A DNA stretch of 64,000 nt from assembly GCA_941918925.1 (NCBI GenBank), contig OW799235.1:19724701-19788700 (forward strand). The letters run 5' to 3'. A program made the translations under genes and the position numbers. Origin of the DNA: Phyto melanocephala (Eukaryota > Arthropoda > Insecta > Diptera > Rhinophoridae). The notes beneath the pieces were generated by a model. That model saw only the letters and a list, made by a program, of their open reading frames with translations. It made no database searches and was not told where the DNA came from. This document shows, in pieces, positions 1 through 11,423 of this stretch (within the stretch, counting starts at the first letter, position 1; each line of letters starts with the position of its first letter).

Positions 1-1016
1 ACCTTGTTGCTTTAGAACATCCGTTATTTTCACCTACTATTTGTTACCTGCAAACATATGTATGTATGCACGTGTGTATATATGCACATATACATACAAA
101 TAATTTCATTTTTTATATGCTTATAGGTGCCGGTTTGACTTTTCATGGGAGTTTAGCTATAAGTTTATTATTTTTATTTTAGTTCAGGAGGATTCTCATT
201 TTATGCTTTGCTTCAAATGTCCTTTGGGCTACAAACAGTTTAAGTTTTTATACGCGTATTTGGCTGTTATTTATATTTTTAAATTTTTATTTTCCTAAAA
301 CAGTTGGGAATTTTAGTTTTGCCTTAACCGGAACCGGAATTCATTGCTCATAATAATTACTTGCCACACATGCAATAAATATGTTTAAAATAGCTGAACT
401 TAAGCATGGTGATTTAAATGCTTTCCTTTTTTGTTAATAGTGTAGGTGAATTTTTGATTGCTTTTAATATTTGCAAATTTTATTTAAAATTAAAATACTG
501 GCAAATATGTGGCTAATCTCTATATATATTTTTGAAGTAAAATAAAAAGGTGTTAAGTCAGAAATTGCAGTTTTTTTATTCATAAATAATACCAAAAAAA
601 AAAAAAATCCCGATTTTTCTAAATTATTGCCTAAAGAGTAAATAATTACGATTAGAAGCAGTTGTGCTAGACTTATGTTCTTGATGCCAAATGAAAGAGA
701 AAGAAAATTTTTTTAAATACAAACAAAAACTAAACAAAATTTTTTGACTTTAGACTTTTTTCCTAACGCCAACAATTTTTAAAAGAATGTTTCTTTGTCA
801 TTTATGCACTCCTAAACAATCTAAGACATTAAGACATTGTGATGAAAATTTGGTAAAGTGTTTTGAAGACACCGCTATGGTTTCTGGCGAAATAAAATGG
901 CAGTGCCACTTCCTTAAATTTTCTCTTTTAAATACTTTTAACTACTTTGTACATACATATGGTTTCTGTGACAATATAATTTAACGGTTAATAAAGTGGC
1001 CTGTGCTAACATAAAC
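1..1016. other. Intergenic AT-rich sequence, no gene seen
   Basis: No coding signal is visible. The stretch holds TATG/CATA microsatellites near 57-100 and homopolymer runs (for example 593-607). The short open frame at 787-984 has no family resemblance and no splice or start context to support it. Confidence 0.6.
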
Positions 1017-1749
1017 CAGTAAGAGCACTATATTCGGCTGTGCCAAATCTTTTATACCCACCACCAATTTGATGTACTTTTATAGCTCAGAATTTATTAT
1101 TTTGTTATTAAAAGTAATCGATATGGAATAATATCTTTATACTAAAATATGTATCATTTTCTTTGTATGACTTCGATATGCTAGTAAAATATTTTCCTTA
1201 TTTTAGTCTTTCAATGAAAGTTGACGTTAATGTAAGCGCGTCAATAAAGTGTCTGCTAATAAATACAACTTATATATTTCAAAATAGTCCTTTATTCTTC
1301 CAAAATCTTTATTCATAGAGAAATTAAATGAATTTTAGATAAAGCGTTATATGGTAGGTGGGTGTAAAAGTGGGCGTGTAACATTTATTTTCCATTAGTA
1401 CAAAGCCTTTGACCAAAAAGCAATGGTTGCATTTCAGAATCATATATCTAATTTTGACAGTTTTATAACGTTTTGAATTTTGAATACACCACAAAATACA
1501 CTGCTCGGTATAAATTTTCGTACGTTTTGTGCATAAGTAATATTATGGCAAAATTTGAGCCCATAGCTTTTTCGGTCCGACCTCTATCGTGCTTACAACA
1601 GACGGATGGACATTTCTAGATCGTCATAAAATGAAACACCGATTCAGAATATATATACTTTATGGGGTCTAAAATAGATATTTCGATGTGTTACAAACGA
1701 AATGACAAAATGAATATACCCCCACCATTATTTTGTTGGCGGGTATAAA
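1017..1749 (+). mobile_element. DINE/INE-1-like (Helitron-like) element, type A
   Basis: Starts with the family terminus 'agtaagagcactatattcgg' followed by 'cttttatacccaccaccaatt', and ends with 'ttggcgggtataaaa'. Near the 3' side it carries 'cagacggatggac' and 'atatactttatggggtct', the core known from Drosophila INE-1/DINE-1 non-autonomous Helitrons. It contains one copy of the 'gggaggtgggcgtaaaagtgggcgtg'-type unit that is repeated four times in the relative at 20638-23035. It has no coding capacity. The Helitron assignment rests on family resemblance, not on a proven terminal hairpin. Confidence 0.75.
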
Positions 1750-3803
1750 AAGAGGAAATGTGTGTTTCTATGTTATGAGTTTTCTTCAAAACTACTAATT
1801 CAATTCCTTAAATTTGTTTTCACCAATACTCTAGGAATATCCTCCGAACGGTCATAGCCTATATTTTTGTTTTATATTTTAGGTGGGCGTGGTACCTCCC
1901 ATACAAATTAAACACATCTTATAACATGTTTTGAGATCTATAGCAGCTATTCCCTTCAAACTTTGTACGAGTTACTATGATAAGAACTTATTCTGGCGGG
2001 GTCATGCATAATAATTTTCCATAACAACCAAGGCATTTTTTTCTCCAAATTTTGGCACTAACTTTTCGGTGTCAGAATAGACTGCATCTATAAGAAGTTG
2101 CAGACTGTATACTATTATAGCTAAAGTCTGCAACATCTTATAGGTGCAGTCTAACCTGACCTACCTACCTAGTCAATAAACCAGCAAAATCACTGAAGTC
2201 ATTTGTGTAATGCGCGACTTACGGCTTACGGTTATGGGCTATTAAAGTTTAATAAATTAGTCGAAGATTAGATTTCCCAAATGCACTTCATGCATTCTAG
2301 CAGCAATACTTGCATGGCTGAAATCATATTCTAAAAATTAAATGAATAGAGCATTTAATAAAAAATATAAATTTTTTAAAAATTCAAATTTACTAAACAT
2401 TTATAAAAAATGTTTCTAAAAATTCAAAACTTATCAAAATGTTTTAAAAAAAATATGTTCGATTTTCGAATCGAAAGTGGAAAATTTGTTAAAAGTTTGT
2501 TTTTAGTTTAAAATTTTCCCTGAAAATACATAAAAAAAATTAATAAAAATTTTCTTTAAATATTTTATAAATTGAAAATTTTACAAAAAATAACTGTTCA
2601 CCAATATTTTTACCTCAAATATTACTTAAAAATATTCAAAGTACCCTTTAGTATATAATGAGCCGGAAAGCTATGTAGATATATGTTTTATTGCTCAATA
2701 GCAATTCACTTTAGAATTTGTAATTAAAGGTTAAATAATTGCAAATATGTAAGTTAGTAGGTAAATATATAAATGCTGAAAAAAATAAATCTCTTATTAA
2801 TCATCATCGAATTATTTAAAATTTTCTGATTTTCGTATTTGCATAATAAACTTAATGACTTACATATTTTTTTTATTTACGAATTCTTGGCATGCTTATA
2901 TCGCATTGTGTCTCATTTATTAAAACGTTTTCACTTCACTTGCAACCTATTTAAATAGTTTTCTCTTCAATTTAAACACTTCTTTAATTTTTTTTAAACA
3001 AAAAAAAAAATAAACGTAAACCTCAGATATTCAACATTTCACTCTGAGCTGCACGAGCACAATATCCGTTATTTATGTAGAACATCACACACACACACAC
3101 ATGCATATCAGAAAAAGGAAACGAACTGCATTTATTACAAGCCAAAGATTATGGTCATTATTGTAATACTGAACGCTGATAGTATGTATGTATGTATGAA
3201 TCCTTTACATGAGCAAGCACTTTTTTAATTAAAATTGCAAAAAAATAAGAAAAAACTACCAAAAAAATAGAGCAACTACCCGGACAAGCAGATATTTGTA
3301 CTTGATAATAACGATATTTAATGCCTTTTTATTTACTCAAATACATATGTACATACATTTACATGCACGTGTAAAAACCGAAATTTTTTGTTGTTGGCTT
3401 TAAATAGTTGTTAAATTAAAATTTATTTACAGCTTTCGGTCGCTGACACTTATGTGTGTTTTCTTATTTCTCACTAGTTGAACCCGTTGCGCATTGCAAT
3501 ATTTATGTTTTGTATTAATTTTAACGTAATTCTCAAGGCGAATTTAATTATCAGGTGGTGGTAATTCTGCAACAAATACAACATTAAAAAAAAACAACAT
3601 TGTTTTTACTGTTGCTTTTGTCTGCCGATGTGTCAAAAACTACATAGTTTTTGTTTGTGTGTTTTTGCGCGGGAAAAATTAATCTAGGTTAGGTTAGGTT
3701 GAAAAGGAGAGGTATAAAATCTAATCTATCTAAACATAAATAATATTTGACAACTCAATCATCGTTTATGCAAATAAAAAAGTAGATCAGCTGCGTTGTC
3801 AAC
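1750..3803. other. Intergenic, degenerate repeat pieces
   Basis: No gene is seen. At about 1880-2060 there is a 'ggtgggcgtggtacctccca' stretch that looks like a decayed DINE type A fragment. (CA)n occurs near 3090-3100 and (TATG)n near 3181-3196. A three-unit AGGTTAGGTT run sits at 3687-3700. 'ctcaaggcgaatttaattatcaggt' near 3533-3556 resembles the MITE ends seen at 4464-5012 and 11424-11448. Confidence 0.5.
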
Positions 3804-3815
3804 ATCACCTGACTA

Positions 3816-4394
3816 CAGTCGTATTACAGCTCTGGTCGGGTCAAGAGCTCGCGCGTCATTGCCATTATCTCTTAAGGGCAATCAGGCCGTCCTTTTCATC
3901 CGTCTTCGAGAGTTTTACGTCTCACTCTCGCGTGGTTAATTGTGTGGCGTCGCGTAACTGTGCTTTGGATACAGTTTCCAGACTATTCTGCAATTAACCA
4001 CGTGCATTTATTTTAATTGGATTAACTGGAGGAGTACCAACTAAACTCAAAATTTACAACTGGAGGAGTACCAACCAAACTCATTTTCGTTACTGGAGGA
4101 GTACCAACTAAACTCAATTTATTCTAACTGGAGGAGTGCCATAAAACTCAGTATAATTAATTGTTCAGATGTCTCCGACTTCCTATACAATGGTATAGGT
4201 CGACTTGCGGTGACTGAACAAACGTTTTTTTAACTGGAGGAGAACCATAAAACTCAAGCTTCAATTATTGTTCAAGTGTCTCCGACTTCCTATACAGAGG
4301 TATAGGTCGAGTTACGGAGCCGGAACCTACGTGGAATACCCTGGCTATTTGGTCACGTACCTCTGCCTAACAATTTCAGAGTCAAAAAAAAAAA
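3816..4394 (+). mobile_element. Short polyA retroelement (SINE-like or internally deleted non-LTR element) with 12-bp TSD
   Basis: Both ends are sharp. It begins 'cagtcgtattacag', a start reminiscent of Jockey-type non-LTR 5' ends, and ends in about 11 A residues. It is flanked by a perfect 12-bp direct repeat 'atcacctgacta' at 3804-3815 and 4395-4406, which is the target-site duplication expected of target-primed reverse transcription. Inside are five spaced copies of an 'aactggaggagtaccaac' unit (about 4025-4250) and two copies of a block containing 'gtctccgacttcctatac' followed by 'ggtataggtcg', which can fold into a stem (about 4167-4215 and 4272-4320). There is no open reading frame, so it must have been mobilised by another element. 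Confidence 0.8.
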
Positions 4395-4463
4395 ATCACC
4401 TGACTATATAATTTTTGTGTCACCTGATAATGAATTCTGGGAATTTAAAAAGTCTTTATGCAG

Positions 4464-5012
4464 CCCCAAGGCGAATTCATACAGGTGAAATTATCAGCCC
4501 AGCTGAAGGGTAAACTTTTTGTCAAAATTTTTTGAATTTGCCTTGATTTTATTTATTAATGCAGGGAAGGAAAATGTGGTTTTGGCTTCGGTATTGAACA
4601 ATTATGTACTTATTTTATAATAAATGTACTTAATCTTAAACATATATTTGCTTCTTTTGCGTCATTAATAATGTGTTTCAAACATTTATATCCTTTTTTG
4701 GATCAAATTTTATTATATTCAATATGTTATAACAAATTTTCCATCCCTGATATACGAATTGGCCCAAGGCGAATTTATACAGGTGAAATTATCAGCCCAG
4801 CAGATAGGGGACACTACTTTCAAACTCCATGTATACAAAATTATAGCTTGTTTTTTATAAGTGGTATTTGACAGAGAACATCACAGCGAATTCGCCGTTG
4901 CATATACCTGTATGAATATGACTTGAATTGGCCTTAACATAAAACATCCCCTCAAAAGTTGCTTTGTTGTATCGATTCGCCTTGCATATAGCTGTATGAA
5001 TTTGCCTTGTGC
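4464..5012. mobile_element. Two nested MITEs with 'CAAGGCGAATT..CAGGTGAAATTATCAGCCCAGC' ends
   Basis: The same about 45-bp end occurs in direct orientation at 4464-4508 and 4762-4806, and in partial inverted form at 4888-4935 ('cgaattcgccgttgcatata...') and 4977-5012 ('attcgccttgcatatagctg'). The order left-left-right-right suggests one copy inserted in another of the same family. A short open frame over 4671-4871 spans these ends and is not believable as a gene. Confidence 0.55.
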
Positions 5013-5060
5013 AGCCCGAAAAAGCTCTCTATTTGCCTTACGCTCTCAAAAAAGTTTGTA

Positions 5061-5640
5061 AAGGGTGGATAAATGTTAAGGGCCGTTGTTGATTTTGAAT
5101 AAAACACAAGTTATATATGAAATTATTGTAATTTCTTTTTATTGTGATAATATTGGTATGGTTCAATTATGTGTGGAACGTAATATCGGCCGAATGGCCG
5201 CAGCAACCTCGGCGGCATACCTCCATCCGATGGTCCAAATTTTCAATGACAATGTTCATATTCAATTGTTGGGCACGATGATGAGTCGAGGTTGACTGCT
5301 CTTTAACCACACAATCGCGAAAAACAACAATGTTTTCCGTTCAACGAAGGCATTTACAGATATTTTCACATTTCATACAGACCTGTTTTGCTAAAATTTA
5401 AATATTTTTCACAATTCTCCCGATTGTGAACGATTATGCTGACCAAATGCACGAAATAACGACCCTTTATGTAGTAATTCGTACAACTTAAGTAATAATA
5501 TTCAATTTGAGTATCCAAAACCGAAACCAGATTAATATGTAGGTTTTTTAATGACTGGTGTCCGCTTTTTATAAATTTTTTGTACATTGTTTGATTAACC
5601 GCTTTTTTTTATTAGTTTTCAGGAGTAAAAAAAAAGTCGC
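5061..5640 (-). mobile_element. Internally deleted mariner-type element, reverse orientation
   Basis: The left edge follows a TA and reads 'aagggtggataaatgttaag', matching the ends of the related copies at about 20777 and 54172. On the minus strand the C-terminal transposase tail is readable ('R..GGH.ADI'-type, near 5180-5225). The region 5366-5587 translates to remnants of the N-terminal domain of the same family. Middle and catalytic regions are missing, so this is a non-autonomous deletion derivative. The right boundary is approximate. Confidence 0.6.
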
Positions 5641-5689
5641 TTTTATTTTGTAAATTTACAAAGTTTAATTTACGAATACTGACTATTAT

Positions 5690-5850
5690 TTGCTTGCTGT
5701 GGTTTCAGCAAAATAGCTATACGTGCAATACAGCCCATGTCACGTCGAACATTCTCCACGAACCATTTGTGTGTAAGTGATCTCATGTGAAGGTGGTGTG
5801 AACTGGCCATCAAGATTTTGAGGTGCCATGGTCAAAATTAGCCTGATTTA
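5690..5850 (+). pseudogene. Mariner transposase remnant (catalytic region)
   Basis: The plus strand near 5697-5771 reads LWFQQNSYTCNTAH, close to the 'WFQQDGATCHTA' block that carries the second catalytic Asp of insect mariner-like transposases. It is followed after a frameshift by 'VNWPSR' (about 5795-5815), which corresponds to the next conserved block (VNWPPRS). The catalytic Asp position is replaced (QQD to QQN) and frames are broken, so it is inactive. Confidence 0.6.
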
Positions 5851-5859
5851 TCCGCTAGA

Positions 5860-6505
5860 GTTATGGAAATTTTTAAATTTCGAATAAGCGCCACCCAGTG
5901 AAGTCGAGGCGCTTATTTTCTGATATATTTCATACTCAACGCCATCGACAGGACTTTTAAATGAATAAGCAATTTCGATATTTTACACACATTTTGTTTT
6001 TTTTTTTTAATTTAAAGGAAGTAAGCTCCTAATGAAAGACCCTTTAGTTATCGATTATTATCAAAATCGGATTAAAACGAAATGTTCGCAGCAACACCTA
6101 AATATTTCGTTTTAAATCTATGCATTATATCCGCAAATCTCTTGGCATTTGATTTCGCGAATACAGAAAATTAATAAAAATTAAAAATACACAATTTGAA
6201 CAAAATAAGTCCAGCCAATTAGAAAGAGTTTAGTGATGCGCATATTTATTGAAGAATAATCCCCAGCATTATAATCAGTTGTTGCCGGCATCATAAGATT
6301 CCATACGGACCGATGATTACGCCAGCCCATAAACCATACCAAACAGTGTATTTTCGATAATGTTGAAGTTCGATAATCTCTTCGAATTGCTATAAGCCCA
6401 AATGCGGAAATGTTGTTATTTACATATACATACATATTTAGAGCTAGAAATGTGTCACGGATCTTTGTTTAGGTATTGTAAAACCAACCCATTAGCTAAA
6501 TTTAA
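5860..6505. other. Intergenic, no gene seen
   Basis: The stretch is AT-rich without recognisable protein similarity. The overlapping short open frame at 6181-6435 (minus) shows no domain or splice context. Confidence 0.4.
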
Positions 6506-6605
6506 CTGGGGCCGAATTACGGCATTCGAACGTGATCGAAATTTGAAAATTCTTATTAGAATCTCTTTACCTAAAGCACAGCGACTCGATCGTAATTCGA
6601 CCCCT
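6506..6605. mobile_element. MITE, 'GGGGCCGAATTACGGCATTCG' family, copy 1
   Basis: Begins 'ctggggccgaattacggcat' and ends 'gatcgtaattcgacccc'. The interior matches the copy at 52900-53033 in reverse ('agaatctctttacctaaagc' versus its complement). One arm is shortened compared with the full copies. See also 42601-42735. Confidence 0.65.
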
Positions 6606-6745
6606 GGTTAATTAAAGACTGGAACATAAAGCTACAATTTATTTTATTGCATTTTTTTATAATGTACATATATTCTTAGTTTAGTTTCTGGTTAATTATT
6701 TTATATCTAATAATTAATATGTGTATAGAACTATAATAATTCATC

Positions 6746-9087
6746 TTAAGCGCCACGATTCAAAAACTTAAAACTTGGTGGTCCATGCAATCTTTTTAAA
6801 ACAATAGGGAAATTTTCACTAATAATATAGTCATCTTTGAAGGCAATAATCAAATTTAATTCGAATTCTGAAAGATAAAGAAAAAAATGTAGACTGTAAA
6901 TTAGGTATTTATTAAAACTTATTCATTTTACCAATATTATTAACCTAAAGTTATGAAAATTTACAAATAGTATCAGAACCATTAACATCTGATTAATTAA
7001 ATAAAGAAACTGCTACAGTTTTAGGTAAAAGTTGTTCATAAAAAATTCGTATCAACTTAGAAGTTATAAGAAATTTTAAAACAATCACTAAAACGTGTCT
7101 CTCAGTGGTTGTACAGCAAATTTATTATTATTTCAAAATTCGTCATAATTGGACGAATATGTAATTGAAAAGCTGTTTGAATAAGTTTTTTTTATCAAGT
7201 ATTACTCCTGAATATTTTATTTCGTCCTTCAATGGGATAACTATTCCCCTAGATAATTAATGTCTAGAGGAATGAGTTTTTTGCGATTTGTTGAATGGAA
7301 ATATAATCGCTTGAGTTTTATCGTCATTAACTTATGTTTTCCATTTGTCATAGTATTTACGAATTAATCTAAGATTAAAAGGCGCTATCATCCGCGTAAA
7401 AAGCTGCTTCATGGTATCTGCTTAGAGCAATATCAGATGTACATATCGAGTATAGTTCAAGGAATAATATCGATCCTTGAGGCAAGGCTGCAGGTATTTG
7501 TCTTTCACGAGAAAATTTGTTATTGACATATACAACATTGTACGTTTATCTTAAAAGCTTTTAATAAGTTTTTAAAGGTAAATTGGAATTAGTCTTACTG
7601 CCTGTTTATCTAAATGCGAACGAAATTTTCATTCTTACAAATATATTGAAAACAACAACAAAAACTAAAAATTTGTTTTTGTTTTCAACGTATTTGTGCG
7701 AATGAAAATTTCGCTTGGGTTTTCTTTCGACATCGTTAAACAGGCTATTAATTTGTATTTAATTTTATATTTACATATTTTTTATATTGTATTTTTTTAA
7801 TAGTTTTACTCAGGCTTAATATCTTGATATTACTTGATATTACAGTATTAAATAAATTGAAATTGAAAATTGTACATATTTAATTTATACAATAGTTCAT
7901 AAGCCCAAATTGAATCAAATGCTTTTCGATATCAAGAAAAACAACTCCAGTACTTTTTCGATTACTTTTATTACTTTTAAGAAAGTTTACAACTCTTTAA
8001 AGTTGATGTACAGTGGAGTACTCCCTTTTATTTATGATATTGTTGCGAAGATATCTATAATTCTGGTGTGTATAATTTTCTCAAATACCTTGACCTGTAA
8101 GCTCAGAATGCTATTTTATTTTATAATTTATTAATTCAAATATATAAAAATTAGTTAAAAAAGTTCTTTATTAATGACTTTGTATATAAGTGGCACAACT
8201 CACCTATTTTAAAATTCTTAGTTTTCAATGTTGGACACGTAAAAAGTCTAGGTAAAATCATATAAATCGGAATTTCCAACTTCGGACATATATTACCATC
8301 TGCAATCTGTATAGTTTGTATTTCTGTTGCATCTTTCGAATAGCCTTCACTACACCCACATGTCTCCACTCGAACTAATTGCAAATCAATCGATTTAATT
8401 GCGGCCTCAGTGTGTTGCACAGTTAACTGTCCCTTTAAGGGTTGTGTTATACAAAATTCCGTCCGCTCTAATTTGCCAGTTATTAAAAATCTTGGCATAG
8501 TTATACGTTCCTTTGAGTTTTTTTGTAAACTTTCAGGACTAATGCTGAAGTTTATCTCCTTTGTTGATTGTTTAACTATCTCCTCCTCGGCTGGTGGTTT
8601 GTATTGTATGCAAAATTGTTGCGTCTTTTGTAAAGATTTGGCCAGAAAACTGCGTTTTACATTACACTTTAATTGATAGTTAATGCTAATAAAAACTCCA
8701 TGATAGGTTTCATAGAGTACTCTCGGTTCCTTTTTGCACTGCAATGGGAATTCAAAATGAAATTCCGAGACTCCAGCGGAAATTTTGCCAGGAGCAGAAA
8801 GCTCATAAACAGAGTTAAATAGTGTAATTGGTTTAACAGAGTTGTAAAAAGCATCTAATAAACCTACAGATTTGCTATTGCTTAACTGAAGATTTACCAC
8901 ACCTTCCAGAGTCAAAGTGATGCCATCGTGTTTAGTCTCTGAGGGACAAGTGAACTGAACGCAGCCCGTTAAAAGTTCCTTGAAAAACAACAAATTAACA
9001 CAAATTTATTATGACTTATCAACTTACTCCTTCGTAATATATTTTATTCTCTCTTTTTAATTTAATCTCAAAACTAATTGAACCCAT
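6746..9087 (-). CDS. Vps26c: VPS26C (DSCR3-like), retriever subunit, three exons
   Basis: This encodes an arrestin-fold protein of the VPS26 family. In other animals VPS26C/DSCR3 is a retriever/Commander subunit that recycles membrane proteins from endosomes. Exons, in transcript order on the minus strand, are 9087-9028, 8978-8204 and 6867-6746, a 318-residue product against 297 in human. The start at 9087 gives MGSISFEIKLKRENKIYYEG, matching the family N-terminus. Exon 2 contains the family-specific blocks GVVNLQLS, AFYNSVKPI, YETYHGVF, QLVRVETCGC and PRLFTCPTL. Exon 3 supplies EFELNLIIAF and ISENFPIVLK up to the stop at 6746. All junctions are GT-AG and in phase (0 and 1). The C-terminus is about 12 residues longer than in human. 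Intron 2 (6868-8203) has been enlarged by a LINE fragment and a hairpin MITE. The gene is intact as read. Confidence 0.92.
7180..8145 (-). pseudogene. Decayed Jockey-type LINE reverse-transcriptase fragment in VPS26C intron 2
   Basis: On the minus strand, in order, I can read VVFLDIEK (motif A, about 7895-7950), then after a gap AALPQGSILF.LELY (the PQGS block, about 7450-7490), FYADDSAF (the YADD-like catalytic motif, about 7385-7415) and IKYSGVILDK (about 7192-7225). This order is that of non-LTR reverse transcriptases of the Jockey/CR1 type. Frameshifts and stops separate the blocks, so it is dead. A hairpin MITE at 7599-7747 lies inside it. Confidence 0.75.
7599..7747. mobile_element. Hairpin MITE, 'ACTGCCTGTT' family, copy 1
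   Basis: An inverted repeat of about 149 bp: the arms start 'actgcctgttta' and end 'aaacaggct', with an inner palindrome around 'aatttgtttttgttttcaac'. Relatives lie at 43034-43194 (near-perfect palindrome) and 24115-24205 (one arm). No coding capacity. Confidence 0.75.
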
Positions 9088-9304
9088 TTCAATGTTTAAT
9101 TGAAATTAACTATTTATAATTTCCAAATTTCAATTTTTTATTAGGAATGAAAATAACTAAATACAAAGTAAATTATTATTAAAATACAACTTGAATAAAT
9201 TCAAACAAACATCAGCTGTTTGTAATGCAAATTATTAGTAAAGTAATGCCGACGCATTAAATTCGCCTTGAGTAATGTCAAGTCGATTTTAGGAAGTTTT
9301 ATAT

Positions 9305-9989
9305 CACCCCTTTCTGACTAGGCAAGTCACTTGCTCAAGTTAGTTTTTTATTTTCTTTTATTTTTCTTTGAACTTGCTTTCATGTTCAGACTCATCAACT
9401 GACTTGCCCAAGTTTCGTTCTCTTTTACTTATTATACTCTTCACACAGTGAAAAAGGGTATATATAGGTTTGTCATTCCGTTTGAAATTTCTACAATTAT
9501 CAATTATCTACACATACATACAAACGTGGTATACTGGTTAGAATGAGCCAAAAAATTTTTTTTTATTTTATATTTTATTAAAATTTTTATTGTTTTATTT
9601 TTAATTTTTCTTTTAATTTATTTTTTTTAAGCACATAAGTAAACTAAATGTATAATATTACAATGGGATGTTTTTATATATGTATGTTTTGTATGTACGT
9701 ATTTCATATGAGATAAATGGTGACATAAACAATTGTTGTTGCATGACAACACGTTGTGAAGGGTATATAAGATTCGGCATGGCCGAATATAGCACTCTTG
9801 TTTGTTTTTATTACTCTTTTGTTTTTGGTTTCTCAACAAAAACTTGCTCGTACTTGCCGAGTACAGGCAAGTGTGTACTCAAAAATGAGCAAGTTTCTTC
9901 CTCTTAACCCGACCTTACCCCTTTTGCCTATAAACACAACACTTGCGCAAGTCACTTGCGCAAGTGACTTGCCTAGTCTGAAAGCCGTG
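9305..9989. mobile_element. TIR element C, copy 1 (carries a nested DINE type B)
   Basis: Terminal inverted repeats share TTTC-N-GACTAGGCAAGTCACTTGC (left 9311-9333, right 9959-9983). The direct flanks are 'tat' at 9302-9304 and 9990-9992, a possible 3-bp target duplication. Subterminal arrays repeat CTTGC(T/G)CAAG in both orientations. The body is a deleted, inverted DINE type B element (9431-9806). It shares about 97-98% identity with the copy at 11580-12251. The 3-bp duplication would fit a PIF/Harbinger-like origin, but no transposase is present to confirm it. Confidence 0.75.
9431..9806 (-). mobile_element. DINE type B, deleted, nested inside element C copy 1
   Basis: Reads in reverse from 'cttcacacagtgaaaaaggg' to 'ggccgaatatagcactcttg'. 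The segment between 'gaaatttctacaatt' and 'acgtggtatactggtta' present in full copies is missing. The short open frames here (9627-9839, 9668-9907) lie within repeat sequence and are not genes. Confidence 0.75.
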
Positions 9990-10450
9990 TATGAAACTGA
10001 ATCAAGGTGAATAATTGCCTTGAAACTGAATATATCGACTACATATTGTATTATGCCCAAATTATGCCTATGACACTGTAACAGAAAATTAATTTTTTCT
10101 TATTACTATTCTTCTATTTCTTATTACGATTTTCTTTCTTATTACTTATACACATTTAATTTTCTATTTTAGTTTTATTTGAGAATATTTCTTTGTAATA
10201 TAGTTTTATTGGCTTTTGGACTTTTTATATTACTTTTGTTGAATGTAAAAATTTTGACATAGATGACTGTATCGACGTTTAAAAGTTTTCTACGTTTTAG
10301 TTTCTATAAAATATGAAAACCCCTAAAGGACCTTCCGACATTTTTGCGTATCTGATTTAAAAAATTATTTTATAATTGACAATGAAGTGATTTTATTTGA
10401 AATACAGAATAGTAATGATTTTTTGAAATACAGAATATAATAAAATTAAT
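9990..10450. other. AT-rich spacer
   Basis: No gene is seen. The 9-bp 'aaaattaat' at 10442-10450 is the left target duplication of the MULE that follows. Confidence 0.5.
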
Positions 10451-10741
10451 GGCACCATGAAATAACTCCCCAGGAAATAACTCCCCAAAATTAAAATGAA
10501 ATAAGTCCCCAATTTTAGGGACTTATTTCATTATGAAATAATGCCCCAATCTCAAAAATGAAATAAGCCCCCAATGAATTGAAATAACACCCCAAACAAA
10601 AATGAAATAAGACCCCAACATTTAGGGACTTATTTCATAATGAAACAAATCCCCAAATTAAAGATGAAATAATTCCCTGTTTTTAAAGAAGAAAAATAAT
10701 AAGTTAATTATAAAGTAGGAACTATGTTTTTATTTCAAAAT

Positions 10742-11125
10742 ATTTACTTTCTAGATAAATACTTGCATTGCATCTTGAGCAATGCCACGACAATAAGTAC
10801 AAGAATAATTTTGCGATCCGGCAGAAATCGCACCAGCCATTAGTTTGACATGACATTCATCACAAAGTTTTAAATGTTTGCATGGCAAAATAACAATATT
10901 CGGTGTATTGTCTTTACATACTATTCATTCGTTTTCATTGTTAGAAATTGGTAATTCTAAAGCATCATTATCTAGCTCTTCATCAGAAGATTCTTCGTTA
11001 AATATATTATTTTTAGGAACCTCATCAACACATACATAATTCATTTTTTTCGTACACCATTCTCGAAAGAAACGTGGCTACGGTTATGGAACCTTTCCTT
11101 AACAAAATAGTGGCTTCCTCAAACC
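10742..11125 (-). pseudogene. RING-finger C-terminal fragment of a MULE-encoded protein
   Basis: On the minus strand from about 11050 to the stop near 10752 the frame reads an acidic linker (NEESSDEELDNDALELP), then IVCKDNTPNIVILPCKHLKL, CDEC and SCTYCRG. The spacing C-x2-C...C-x-H-x3-C-x2-C...C-x2-C is that of a C3HC4 RING as found at the C-terminus of IAP-type proteins. The first cysteine position is a TGA stop (10929-10931 region), one base from TGT. An upstream piece with an acceptor-like 'tattgtag' near 11126 reads FEEATILLRKGSITVATF before a frameshift. RING domains bind zinc and often act in ubiquitin transfer; the role here is unknown. Confidence 0.65.
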
Positions 11126-11423
11126 TACAATAAAACATTATTACAAATTTTACCAAACAACTTGTTTTAATAAAAATTACATATACATATGTTTAATAAG
11201 AGTTAAGGAGTTTTCGCGCGAATTTTTTTTGATTTAGTAAATTAACCTAAACATATAATTTCATTTGAAATTTATTTATTTTCAATCTTATAAAATTTAC
11301 CAGCATCTTTTACAATAATTTGCTATTTTTCCTATAACCGTTTATAACTTCGTAATTCATTTTTTAATTCACTACTTTACAAGGCAACGCTATATGAGAA
11401 ACTAGTTATTTATTTGTGAGAAT

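Noticed and set aside
3686..3702. AGGTTAGGTTAGGTT run as telomere-type repeat
   Set aside because: Only about three units, in a group (Diptera) that lacks TTAGG telomeres; chance microsatellite.
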